A stretch of DNA of 64,000 nt. Origin: Hybos culiciformis (Eukaryota; Arthropoda; Insecta; Diptera; Hybotidae). The DNA lies in assembly GCA_964007475.1 (NCBI GenBank), contig CAXFZM010000042.1, positions 310,001 through 374,000 of the forward strand, in the 5' to 3' direction. The notes below the pieces were generated by a model. That model was not told the DNA's origin. It saw only the letters and a list, made by a program, of their open reading frames with translations, and did not search any database. Each line of letters begins with the position of its first letter. The first letter of the stretch is position 1. Below, in pieces: positions 19,885 to 31,423 of the stretch. The translations under genes were made by a program, and so were the position numbers.

Positions 19885-22185
19885 TATTATTACAATAGAT
19901 ATAATGATAACCATAGATTGGAAATATCATCTTTTTATCATAAAAAAAATTAAAAAAAAAAAAAAAATATGCAAATATTTGAAAGATTTGAAAGCTATTT
20001 TTGAAATAAAAAACGATATTTTTTTTATGGCTTGGTTATTTGAATATGTCCTTTTCATAGTTTATTTTTTTCATAGTTTTCTTAAATTTTCTTATTTTAA
20101 ATATGTAATATAAAAAAAATGGGTTTTTCTTGCTGTGTTGGGCTGTGGAGAAAAATAGGGAAGAAGGTCTTATTCAGAGAAGAAGGTCTTATTCAGGATT
20201 ATTTCCTCTAAATTCAGATTTCCTAAAAAAGAAGTTTTTTTGAATAAATGGTTATGCAGCGTAGACAATAATGAACAAGTTATTTAGCTAAAAGCTTCTT
20301 GTAGAATATGCGAAAACCATTTTAAGGAAGCAGAAATTATTAGAAATTTCGGTCAAACAAAATTAAAAGCAACTGCTTATCCAATCAAATAAAAAAGAAA
20401 AAGATGTTAAGGCATGCAATGGGTATTATAATTAATAAATCTTTAGTGTTAAATAGTTCTTAAATAAAAATTTTAATATTTTAAGAAATGAACTACCACT
20501 ACCAATTTGTGTATCTGAAATTTTGCAAGAAAATTGTGAATTAAAACTGAAAGTTGCTAAAACAACCAAAGAGCTAAGGATACTGCGGGCCAAAATTTTT
20601 AGGTTCCGTATCCATTCTAGAAAGAAAAAATTTTGGTTCAGAAGTTTAAAAAAATGCTACGACAAATGAATTATTCTGAGGAGAAAATAGAAAACAATTT
20701 AGAAGGATGTGCAAACATTCCAATAAAAGTACTTTTGAAAAGATATTCTAATACTTCAAAGAAATATTCTCCCGAAATCAGATCATTCTCGATGAGTCTT
20801 TGTTTTTATTCTACTCGGGCTTATGAATATGTAAGAGAATAATTTTGCAATATTTTACCCACAATAAGATCGATTCGTGGATGGCATCAATTCGATTCGT
20901 TGATGCATCGCCTGGACTAAATTACTCGTGCATTCATACAGTAAAAATGAAAATTCAAGAAGGAAACGAAAATGGAATGAAATTAAAATTTTGCCTGCAA
21001 GTGGACGAAATTTCCATTAGATCTAAGTTAGAATTCGACAAATATACAAAAATAGTTAGTGGATATGAAGATTTTGGTGATATCATTTATGCACCACCGG
21101 ACTTAGGCTTGTGAAAGAAGCACTAGTATTTTTAGTAAACTGTGTTAATGGGTACTGGAAAATGCTCGTAGCTTATTTTTTAATACATAGTGTTGATGCC
21201 AAATGTAAAGCAAAAATTGTTCAAAAAGTAATAAAATTTTAGAAGAAATGACATTTCAGTGCTCAGTTTAACATGTGATGGGCAGATAACTAATATATTA
21301 ATGTTTAAACAACTTGGAGCAAATCTTGGTCCTATGAATTTAAAAACTAATTTTTTATCAGAAAACGGCAATAAAATTCATATGATTTTGAATATTTGCC
21401 ATATGATAAAACTGGTTAGAAACAATTTTTGTTTTAAAAGATATTTATTTAACGTGAACAACGAAATAATCGCTTGATGTTTTTGGTTCAACTTATTTCT
21501 TTTTTCTTAAAATATTTTTTGAATAGTACCGGTAGCTTCGAATTCTAAATTGATTCATGCAAAAGCATGGGGCAAATTAATAGAACCCAATCAAGATATT
21601 TGTGTTGAGACCGGCAAATTTTTTATTTTTTTTACCTAGTCTTTTTTAACCTTCTTTTTATTAGATATCAACCTATTGAGAAAAGGATTATACCAAAAGC
21701 TGAAAATAATTGTTCAAAAAATTTAAATAATGATTTTTTAAATGATGCAATTTTTTTACAACACATAATGGAACAAGATCCCTTAAATAACCATAGAAAT
21801 TTTATAATAAAAAATGTTTTACTCTTGTATTTTAATTTAGTATATTTTTATATAACGAAAAAAAATGTGAACCAAAAAATTTTTATGAAATAAATTGAAT
21901 AAATTGGTAACTTTTGCCAATCAATAATTCTGAAAATGACGTTTTCTGGTATTATTAAATATTAACAATGTTATTTAAATTAACAATATCCTATTAAAAA
22001 AAAATTAAACTAAAGTTATTTTTTTTTTTCGTAATACCGTATTTTTATTTTTTATCGTAAATTATAGCAATCAGAAACTAAAATTAATTATTTGTATAAA
22101 AGTAATTATTACGTGATAGTTATAATACGAAAAATAAAATGATATTTCCAATCTATGTTTATTATATCTTTTATTGTTACATATT
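19885..22185 (+). mobile_element. P-element-like transposon, decayed
   Basis: An inverted repeat of about 45-60 bp (core CATAGATTGGAAATATCAT at 19912-19931, inverse at about 22140-22160) brackets a broken THAP-type transposase. The size (about 2.3 kb) and contents fit a P element. The target duplication could not be fixed. Confidence 0.6.
20119..21840 (+). pseudogene. P-element (THAP9-like) transposase remnant
   Basis: Starts with a THAP zinc-finger pattern: SCCVG near 20130, a tryptophan (NKWLCS), then CRICEKHF near 20310. Later segments match P transposases: RSFSMSLCFYSTRAYEYVRE (20790-20842), the FCLQVDEISIRSKLEFD region with the first catalytic aspartate (about 20990), LTCDGQITNILMFKQLGANL (21265-21330) and ICHMIKLVRNNF (21400). 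Stops and frameshifts occur throughout, and some gaps may be old introns. The copy is dead. Confidence 0.75.
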
Positions 22186-22529
22186 CTGGAAAATTTATTT
22201 AAAAATAAAAAATATATAAAATGCAATGCCTTCTATCAAAATTGTTTCAGTTGTGTCATTTATTCAATCAATATTAGCAACTATTTATTTAAAAAATTTG
22301 AAAATTTTTCACATGAGAAATTTTCACCATTCAACTCAACTCGTTTTTGTGATTATGTTAACAGCGTAAAATTAACTTTTCTTCAACACAATTTAAGTTT
22401 GACATATCCTAGTGTGTGTTTTTTTATTGAACTAAAAATTGCATGAATTAAACGTTTTCTTTAATTCAAAAATAATAAAAATTAAGTTTGATAAAAAGCT
22501 AAAGTCTGAATTATTTTTTTCATATAAAA
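22186..22529. other. AT-rich spacer, nothing recognised
   Basis: One chance open frame of 90 codons is present, with ordinary AT-rich composition. No motif is recognised. Confidence 0.35.
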
Positions 22530-23290
22530 ATGGTGAAATACTGTTGTGTCAATGCCTGCCGGAAAAAATGTTCACAAAATAGAAAAGTTTCTTTCCACAA
22601 GTAAGTTTATAGCAATAAAAATTATAAAATTCCACACATTTTTGGCTTTTTCCACATGTTTCACACGTTAACTAACGATTATTTTTTGTTTCTGTTAAGG
22701 TTTCGCAAGGTAGAGAAAAGGAATGGAAATATTTATTCAAACTGCTCAACAACCAAAATCTTTTTAATAGTGACAGAATTTTTATATGCTCAAAACATTT
22801 CGAGAGAAAATACATAGATCAAACAAAGAGTAACAAAGAACATATTATTAAAATCCTACACTTTTTCTCCATTCGGGAATGGATTACGAAGGCGTTGTAG
22901 TGTTATACGATGATGAAAAGAAAGCCTAGAAAAAGTAGATAAACCATCAACGTCTCAAATTCAACAACCAACTAAGATCCGATATTCAGAAGATTTCATA
23001 GAAAAAATTCCAAAAACGCCCAAAAAAGCTGTTAGTATTTCATCAAAAACTATTAGAAATCAAAGAAAGAAAATTAAATTATTACACCAAAAAAATTCAA
23101 GAAGCCTTAAAAAATCCAGAACCTTGAAAAGAGCTCTAGCCGTATATAAAAATGAAAAACTTTTATCCGAGAACACACATGAAGTGGTTGATGCTGAAAA
23201 TATTAAAATATGACAAGGAAATTCGAAATTTCGCTTTAACACTGAACTTTTACTCTCCAGCTGCATGTTCGGGATAAATTTTCCAAAAAC
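22530..23290 (+). pseudogene. THAP-domain transposase N-terminus with intron
   Basis: An ATG at 22530 opens MVKYCCVNACRKKCSQ, a THAP start. A consensus donor GTAAGT follows at 22601 and an acceptor ending TTAAG at 22699. The join restores the frame into FRK. Then come EWKYLFKLLNN and ICSKHFERKYI (THAP C-x-x-H-F) in a shifted frame. Last is a basic coiled-coil region (SKTIRNQRKKIKLLHQKNSR ... LLSENTHEVVDA), as follows the THAP domain in P transposases. No catalytic part is present. It could be a second P element or a domesticated-type fragment. Confidence 0.65.
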
Positions 23291-23359
23291 AATTTTTTTA
23301 ATAATATAATTTTTAAAAATTATATACATATGAGATTTAAAAATTGTGATTTTCAATTG

Positions 23360-23580
23360 AACAAATTATTTTTTCATTGTACATACTTTATGCGAGCAGA
23401 CAATGGAATATATGAACAAACTCTATGTACAGACATTTTGACAGATAAAATTTTGCTCAATTGCACAGACAATGGAATACATTGAGCAAAGCAATTGGGA
23501 CAGAGTCGAATTTGTTCATTTTTTGAGCAGATTTTTTTGGGAAGATATCTGTGCATTGAACAGACAGTGGAATACAGCCT
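23360..23580. repeat. Degenerate repeats with CAGACAATGGAATACA
   Basis: Three spaced copies of CAGACA(A/G)TGGAATA occur at about 23398, 23465 and 23558, with GAGCA(A/G)A motifs between them. Function is unknown. It may be an old end of a transposon. Confidence 0.45.
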
Positions 23581-24317
23581 TTAGATTGTAAACATTTATT
23601 TGCTTTTAAAAATAACTGATTTATATTTTTTCAATTTCAAAAATTTTACATATATATACTATATCAAATCATTCTAACGCTTATTTTATTTTTAATTGCA
23701 CGTTCAGTAGTTTATTAAAATAATCTGTGTTACGATTTTAGAGCATTTCTGCCCAGTTCTTTGTTGAAATAAAGGTTAAAAATAAATCAATTAAACGTTA
23801 AAATATTATTATTTTTTAACACTATAGGTCTATAAGACGGACAAATATTTTATTTAATATTTAATTAAAACTACATAATTTGAATGTTATCGATAGGCCT
23901 TGACTAAAAACAATTTATTTCTTCTACAATAATTTAGTTTCTTTTTTTACCATAAAACCGTAACTTAATAAAAAATGTGATTTATGAGAAAATAGGGTTT
24001 GATTAAATTCTCAAAAATTTTTATTTTTAAAATGATTTTAATAATCAATATAGATTTCTTTGCAAGTACCTTAAAATAATTTTTAACTAATGACAAAAGG
24101 TGTTTTTACTTTTGATCAATATTATATAAACATTCGTCACATTCTCTATTGGCATTTCTTTAGGGTATTGAGGATCTCCCAGCTCCAAAATATAACAATT
24201 AAAATAAAATTTATTTAATTTATTTAGTCCTTTCAGCTATTCCAAAACAAATATCTTTTTCGATTTTTATTACTTCGAGATCATTTATTTCCCCTGTCCA
24301 AATGGCAAACAGACAAT
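23581..24317. other. AT-rich spacer, nothing recognised
   Basis: No open frame, terminal repeat or array recognised. Confidence 0.4.
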
Positions 24318-25329
24318 CACTGAGAAAAAAACCATAGTATAATTATACAAAAACCTAGTATAAAATACACAAGGCTTCGGCAGTTTTCAGCCTACCAAGT
24401 TCTTGTATAAAATAACTAAGTTAATTTAGTTGTTTTAACAAAGTTAAGCTTTGTTAAATCAACTTAGTTTTTTGTATAAAAATATACTTTTTAATATGTT
24501 AATTTATCGAAGTGGCTTAGGTAATTCATACATGGCGATGTGTAATCTTTTAGATCAGCGGTCGGCAAACTATGATCCGTGGGTCACGGGGTGACCCAAA
24601 GCATCATTTCATGTTACCCGCTTCGAAATTTTTAAGTAGTTCCCAAATCAATGAATATAGTTTTTGCTTACAACAATTGCATATAAAAATTTTTTGTTTA
24701 CAACAATTGTATATAAAATAGAAAGTTTTCCCAGCAATTGTTTTTGTAAGCCTTAGATAATAAATAAATTAACTTTTGATTTAACTATTTTTTTTTTGAA
24801 GTTTAACTTCTTTAGCGAGGTATTGTTAAAAATTTTTGATCAAAATAGGGGAAAAAAGAAGACAGAATATAGTATGTGCTGCGTCACGATAAATAAAAGC
24901 CACAACGCTGCAAAAAAGGGGTAATAACCACAGAATGTAGTATGTTAAAAAGTAAAAACAAATATAAAAGCAGGGAAATATAAGACGTTGTAGCATGTAG
25001 CATGTATTTACGAAAATAAAATAGCGATACTACACACACATAACAAAATACAAACGATGGTGGAAAGCAAAAAACAAAAAAAAAACCATATAGATAGAAT
25101 TAAAAAAATGTACAATAACAGAATTAAAGATCAACTGATTTTGTTGTTAATATTTATTTAGTTTATTTCCTTTTCGAATTAGTGAAATTCTATCATATGA
25201 AACAGAAACGCTGTTTGTCTGTTTGTCTATTCCGAATAGGTACCTAAACCGCTCAGCCGATCGTTTTCAAACTTACACTATTTCTTTGTCTCAGATCGAG
25301 GGTTGTTATAGGCTATTTTCAAATTTGAT

Positions 25330-26530
25330 TGGCCTCCTACCTAGCGACCTCCCCTGAGAGCCCACTTCAAAAGTTCGTCCGATTTCATTCAAATTTGGTA
25401 TGTAAAGAGGGGAACTGATTACACCCAAATTTCGTAACAAAAAATTTATTTCCGATTTCATTCAAATTTGGTACGTAAAAAGAGGAAATGATTACACACA
25501 AATTCGTAACAAAGAATTTCATTCAAATTTGGTAAATAAAAAGAGGAAACGATTAAACACGTAAATTTCGTAACAAAAAATTGATTGATCCTACCCAGCG
25601 ACCACCACGGGGGGCGGACTAGGGAATGCATTTTTTTAATAAAAATTTAATTCCGGATTTTTGGAATTGTCTTGAAATGAAATCCGGATTTCGGTTTATT
25701 CCGGAATTTCATATAAAAATTAAAATATATTAAAAAATTAAATTAAATTATTCTTTAACATAGATATTAGTTTATTTAGTTCAAAACATTATAACAAATT
25801 AAATTATGAAATATTTTTCATTAAAATAAAATTTTATACTTTTCAATAAACCGAAAGTGAATAAACTGAATGGAAAAATAAAAATTTGAAACACAAAGTA
25901 TCCAATGTTTTAACATTGAGTTTTAATCGAATTTTTATTGAAAATGTTCCTGCAGCATTGTTAATAAGTTATATTAGAGATTTTCCAAAAGTGTTCCTCG
26001 GGGGGCCCCCCTTGATCTCAAAATTTAATTTCACTTCGAATTCCAAATAAATCACTGAACTCCAACTTATTTTGTTAATGTTGATTAATGTGAAAAAAAG
26101 TTTTACGTATTTGCAGACTTGCGATAGCTACTTAGATTTCAATTTTTGTGAATTTTAATGCTTAAACAATTGGTCAAAAAAATAAACAATTGGTCAAAAT
26201 TTCCGCCAGTAAAAGTTCCACCAAATTCGAAAAATTCGGAATTTAGCATTTTGAATTCCGAATTTTTTGAAATTCGAAAACAGGCGCATTTCCGGATTTC
26301 CGGGATCCAAAAAACAGGTTTTGCATTCCCTAGGGCGGACTTCTAAAGTTCGTGTGATTTTATTCAAATTTGGTAAATAAAAAGAGGAAACGATTAAACA
26401 CATAAATTTTGTAACAAAATATTGATTGATCCTACCCAGCGACTTCTAAAGTTCGTCCGATTTCATTCAAATTTGGTACGTAAAAAAGAATAAATGATTA
26501 CACACAAATTTCGTAAGAAAAAATTTAGCC
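25330..26530. repeat. Degenerate tandem repeat with CATTCAAATTTGGTA
   Basis: At least five copies of a 70-110 bp unit: TTCATTCAAATTTGGTA, an AAAAAGAGGAAA block, GATTA(A/C)ACAC, TTTCGTAACAAA. They lie on both sides of the nested hAT at 25620-26332, which therefore landed inside the array. Confidence 0.7.
25620..26332. mobile_element. hAT-like element with TAGGGAATGCA ends
   Basis: Perfect 11-bp inverted repeats TAGGGAATGCA and TGCATTCCCTA are flanked by an exact 8-bp duplication, gggcggac (25612-25619 and 26333-26340). TCCGGAT motifs (ATTCCGGATTT at the left, TTTCCGGATTT at the right) occur near both ends. No transposase is seen in 713 bp. Confidence 0.85.
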
Positions 26531-26823
26531 CCTTCTTCCACTTACAAAAGTAAATCAGTCAGAGTCCGTAGCCAAATAAATATTTGCAAGTAAATAAAGA
26601 AGTTAAACTTCTTTCGTGAGCTTATGAGGATGAGGCTCACACATATTTTTTTAAATTGCTTTCATATAAAATTGCCACTGACCCACTATAAGTTTAAAAA
26701 AATCTCATCTCAGGCGAATTTTACCCACGAACAAAAAAGTTTTCCGACCCCTGTTTTAGATAATAGGACTGTACAAAATAACCTCTCAAATGCCATGCAT
26801 CATCGGCAAAAACATCTCAAATG

Positions 26824-27045
26824 TTTCTTTTGGTTTTTTTTATTTTTTTTGGTTTTTTTTGTTTTTTTTTTGTTTTTTTTTGTTGTTTGTTTTTTTTTTT
26901 TTTTTTTTTTTTTTTTTGTTTTTTTTGGTTTTTTTTTTTGTTTTGTCCTTTTTTTTTTTTTTTTGTTTTTTTTTGTTTTTTTTTTTGTTTTTTTTAGCTT
27001 TTTTTAGCTTTTTTTGTTTTTATATTGTTTTTTTTTTTTTATTTG
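26824..27045. repeat. T-rich low-complexity tract
   Basis: About 220 bp are almost pure T broken by G at irregular steps. The phenylalanine-rich frames across it are artefacts of composition. Confidence 0.9.
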
Positions 27046-27544
27046 TACGGTCATCGATCTAAGTTCTATCACAACGAGACGTTGCTTAACCTCTGTGTTC
27101 AATGTGATTGTAGTTTTCCACTGAGCTATGTCAGTAATATACAACAATGTATTAAATAGAAAATATAAATTCGGTATCTATTAAAACTTTATACATTTGT
27201 TTTAGTAATTTATACAAGCACTTGCATACATTTTTTGATGATTTATACATTGTTTTGGTAATTTATGCAAGCATTTGGATAATTTAACAAATGCTCGGCT
27301 TGTATTTTTTTAGATGATTTGTCGAAGTTTTCATACAACCTTTATACATTGTTTTAGCATTTAGATAATTTAAAGTTGTAAAAATCATCTAAATTTTTTT
27401 TGATGATTTATCGAAGTTTTCATTTTAAAACAATGTATAATATTACCAATAACTTGTATAAAAAAACTATGATTTTGGAATTTAGTACAATTTTTCTTAC
27501 CCAAGTCAACTTGTATAATATTACTATAGTTTTTTTTCTCAGTG

Positions 27545-28449
27545 TAGTCTCTATCAGTAATATTCGACTGCCCCCGGATTTGATAATAGTACTCAGAAGT
27601 TGGCCTCAAAAGTAATTGATTATTTTCTTTAGTTTTTAGATAGTTCAAAGATTTTAATAACAATTCCTTTATTAAACAATTAAATTTGACATTTGATTTC
27701 AATAATTCTATTTTCATCAACTAATCCATCGGAGTAGCACCCAAATAATACGTTGTGGGGTCAATGAAAATCCCGCACTTTACAATTTTTATATTTAGTT
27801 GCTTCTCTAACTGTCGGACTGCTACAATTTTAAATTGCTTCCCATGCTTGATAGCAGAGCCGGCTCAACAGTTATGGCGCACTGTTAGTGTTTGCAAATA
27901 CCCGGAAATAAAAGTACCCGGGTATTCGAATTGTAATATTTTTTGGTTTTTTATTCAATTCGTTTTTTTTAAATATCGCATTTTTCAAAATTTCATTCTT
28001 TGGCACTTAACATTCAAATGATTCGGTGTTGTAATGGATCACAGCAGCGTTCACTCTCACTTCATAAGAATGCTTTAAACTAAGATTTATAAGTTTACCT
28101 TGATGGTAAAAGGTTAAATTAGAAAATGGAAAAACGTTTTGAAAGTCAATTTTACCTACCAACAACATATTTACTTAGCAACTATGCTATGAAATTGTTC
28201 GACATGATTTGTGTCCATATTTACTAGTAAACTCTCCGCGTTACGACCTAGTGATTAAAGATGGGATTTAGTACCTCGTACAAGTCACATCTTGTTTGTC
28301 GAAAAAATATATTGGACACAAATTATGATTGTCAAAAATGTAGTTTGGTACATTCCTGATATCATTTTCTAATTCTTTTATTTTCTTCGAAAAATTTTTT
28401 TTCTTCTGTATGTTGAAAATATAATGTAAATTTAAAAAATAAAAGAAAA
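27545..28449. other. AT-rich spacer, nothing recognised
   Basis: Some patches (27830-27930, 28200-28290) are less AT-rich, but no gene, TIR or known motif was recognised. Confidence 0.35.
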
Positions 28450-30860
28450 TATGTAGAATTATCTTTAGTCTACCACAACCTTCGGATATACAGAAAATTT
28501 AAATATTAATTAAAGTCTTCTAAGTTATTAGAAAAAAAATAATAAGCTTTTAAACCAGCTTTAAGGGATGCCTTAGAGATATTAAGATCAAAAACATGAT
28601 GATTTTTATTAGCAAAAGCAAGCATTTGAGAAATGGGATAATTGCATCAATATTCGGTTCTATGTTAAGCAATTTTAAATAAGTTAGTAGTATACGGAGG
28701 CATTTGGTATTAACTGGAAAGTTGATCTTCTCCTGAATAAAAGGAGAAATAATTTCACCAATAATAATTTGATGAATGAAAACAATATCTGCAATTTCAC
28801 ATCCATCTTGAAGAGATTCAATCTTAATGAGATTGAAGCTCTCTCTATACGTTGGAAGGATTAAGTTATCCTCCTAAGGAAGATGCCTTAATGGAAATCT
28901 AAGAAATTTTTTTTGGACGGATTCGACTCTATTGATATCGACAGAAAAAAAGGGTGATCATACTTGAGAGGCATATTCTTACAATGGTCTCACAAGAGAT
29001 GTAAAAAGAAGTCTGGTTGTCTTGACCAACGTTTAATAAAACCTAGAGTGGAATTTGCTTTATTTACAATTGAATTTACATCTGGTTTAAATGTCAATTG
29101 GTTATCATATAACATGCCGAGATCTCTAACTTTATTGACTCTGGGAATAAGAATATTATTAAGTTTATATTGAAAATTAATAGGATTTCTTTTCCTTGAA
29201 AATGATATAGATCTCGGCATGTTGATCTCTAACTTTATTGACTCTGGGAATAAGAATATTATTAAGTTTATATTGAAAATTAATAGGATTTCTTTTCCTT
29301 GAAAATGATATATTTTGACACTTAGACACATTAAGAAGAAGATTATTCTTAATACACCAAAGGCCAAAGCTATTAAGGTCGTGTGCAAGAGATCGCAGTC
29401 TGAAAGACTAGAAATTTTTTTAAAAATTTTCTTATCATCGGCATAAAGGTTATAATCGTTATAGGAAATGAAGAGTGAAACATCGTTAAAAGCGATCACG
29501 AAATCAAGTGGACCAAGATGGCTACCTTGAGGCACTCCAGAAGTAGCTGTGTATGTTGTAGATGTTGCAGTGCGAAATTTGACCTGATAATCCCGAGGAC
29601 CAAGCCAAGATTTTTTCCACTCAATAAAAGAAGTTGGGAAACCATACGCAGCCAATTTAAATAAAATAATCTGATAAGGAAGATCATTGAATGCTTTGCT
29701 AAAATTTGTGTATGGAATCAGTCTAATAACCCTTCTCCATGTTATTCCTATAAGCTGAAGTAATTTCTATGAGATTAGTAGTAGTAGACCTACCCTTAAG
29801 AAACCCACGCTGATTATCAGTAATAAAATTCTTCCAATAAAAATGTATATCTTCAGAAGTAACAGCTTCAAAAAGCTTAGGAATTGAAGAAACTTTATTG
29901 AACGATAATTTAAAACGTCAGCTCTGCAACCTTTCTTGGAAACAGGTATGATATATGAATGTTTCCAGACTTTTGGAAAGTAACCGGTTAATAAAGATCT
30001 ATTAAAAATGATAGAGGATTACATATAGTAGAAGTACAATTTTTCAATATTATCGGTGGGACACCATCTGGCCCAGAAGAATAGTCATGTTGAAGCTTAG
30101 ATAAAAACTTGAAAAGTTCATTCACTTCAATGGATATTGAGGTCATAGAAGTTTGCGGGCAATTGTTCAAATAACTGAAATAGGCAGTATCAACATTGAA
30201 GTTTGAGTCAGAAAAAGAACTGGAGAAATGGTTAGCAAAAAAAATTAGCTACAGTTAGGTCATCATTGGAAGACCTCTTAGAATTAATAATACTAAAGTA
30301 TCCGTCAATATGTCAAGCTTTGTCTTGTTTAAATACTCCTCATATTGCGACTCAAACAAGATTCTGAACTCATTGAATAAATATTGAAAAGTCTCATGAT
30401 CGTCTTCACTTCCGGTTATTAAGAAATTTTTCCAAGCCTTATTCTTCCTGTTTCTTATAGCTTCTAGTTCTCTATTAAACCAGGGAGGCGAACAAGATCT
30501 CACGTCCCTTCTAGTAAAAAGTGGACATGGTAATGAAAAACCACTAAGAAGACAGACCATTAAAAAGAAGTTCGAATCCTCATCATTAAAGAATGAAAAG
30601 TCAGCCTGGCTGAGGTAACTATTGAGTTTAATGAAATCAGTTTTCCTATAATTGAACTCTGAAGAGCTTTGCGGAATTATTTCTTGAACAGTAAGTGCAA
30701 TTAGTTGGATCAGAAAAGAAAATGAGATCCAACTGTCTGTTCATAAAGTTTTTGACTTTAGAAATTTGAAAGAGAAGAGCTGATGAAACACTATCACGAA
30801 AGTCAATCTTCAAACATGAGGATGGTGTTGTTGAAATTAGATAGTCACCCTAATCAGACT
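28450..30860 (-). pseudogene. CR1/Jockey-like LINE ORF2, minus strand
   Basis: From right to left: end of the endonuclease (FMNRQLDLIFF, about 30740), the linker before RT (CSPPWFNRELEAIRNRKNKA, 30470), RT start (SSGPDGVPPIILKN, 30080), RT core with SGVPQGSHLGPL and YADD (NLYADDKKIF, 29440), then the C-terminal region (SLKYASQVW and VESVQKKFLRF, about 28900-28970). Many stops and frameshifts, and a direct duplication at 29128-29311, show it is dead. It is a different copy from the plus-strand LINE at 6.7-15.8 kb and supplies the domains lost there. Confidence 0.82.
29128..29311. repeat. Direct duplication inside the dead LINE
   Basis: About 85 bp starting GATCTCTAACTTTATTGACT at 29129 recur almost exactly at 29225-29311. 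The duplicated piece encodes part of the RT C-terminal region and disrupts the frame. Confidence 0.85.
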
Positions 30861-31423
30861 CAATCACAAACAATTGTCATTGAGAAGTGATAATAATTTT
30901 ACATTTTTTCTTTTACTTTTCTGGATCTGCTCCCACGGCTTAACGCAATGTGATCTGACAGCCAGACTACCCTTATGGGTTCTGCACCGTAGCATGGAAC
31001 AAAATATTAAAAAATAAGCCTTGCTAAAATCACGTGTCAAAAACGTTGCGAGTTCTTAGACTAGTATTACTTTAAAAGAATTGTTTTAGCAGCACCAAAT
31101 TTATAGTTTATTCCGATTTGAATTATAATTGAATATTTTTATCAATTGAATAACTAATTTTAGAGCGAAATAATAATTTTTATTTCAATAATTGTTTTTT
31201 CCTCTAATGAATTTTTCTGCATATTTTGCATGTTTGCATATATTTGCATATTTTGTGCATATTTGCTGCACATGCACTTGCATAAATTTTGCATAAAAAA
31301 ATGCATATTTCGATATGTTAACGAAAATCTCTTTTACTATTTATTAGAAGACGATATTGAAAGTATATTCTTATTTTAACCTGAAAACAAAAAATTGCAT
31401 ATAAATCCGCAGTCTATTTATTA
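30861..31423. other. Spacer with a GCATATTT motif cluster
   Basis: 30920-31010 is GC-richer and unidentified. 31218-31316 holds about nine overlapping TGCATATT or TTGCATAA motifs in both orientations. They may be subterminal binding repeats of the hAT that follows, though no TIR was fixed. Confidence 0.45.

Larger units (their letters stand above)
24556..26753. mobile_element. Non-autonomous hAT, 2.2 kb
   Basis: Ends CAGCGGTCGGCAAAC and GTTTTCCGACCCCTG are imperfect inverted repeats. They are flanked by an exact 8-bp duplication, ttttagat (24548-24555 and 26754-26761). It contains degenerate direct repeats (see 25330-26530) and another hAT at 25620-26332. No transposase is recognised. Confidence 0.82.
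24318..27544. mobile_element. TIR element with CACTGAG ends
   Basis: The left end CACTGAGAAAAAAACCATAG and right end CTATAGTTTTTTTTCTCAGTG (last 20 bases shown in part) are inverted repeats running about 35 bp. Inside both ends GTATAA motifs recur. It hosts two nested hAT elements and a T-rich tract, and its own coding part is missing. No target duplication was identified, so the superfamily stays open; CACT ends would fit a CACTA/Chapaev-like element. Confidence 0.6.

Noticed and set aside
26624..27062. Open frames of 90-127 codons rich in phenylalanine
   Set aside because: They lie on a poly-T tract. Composition alone keeps the frames open.
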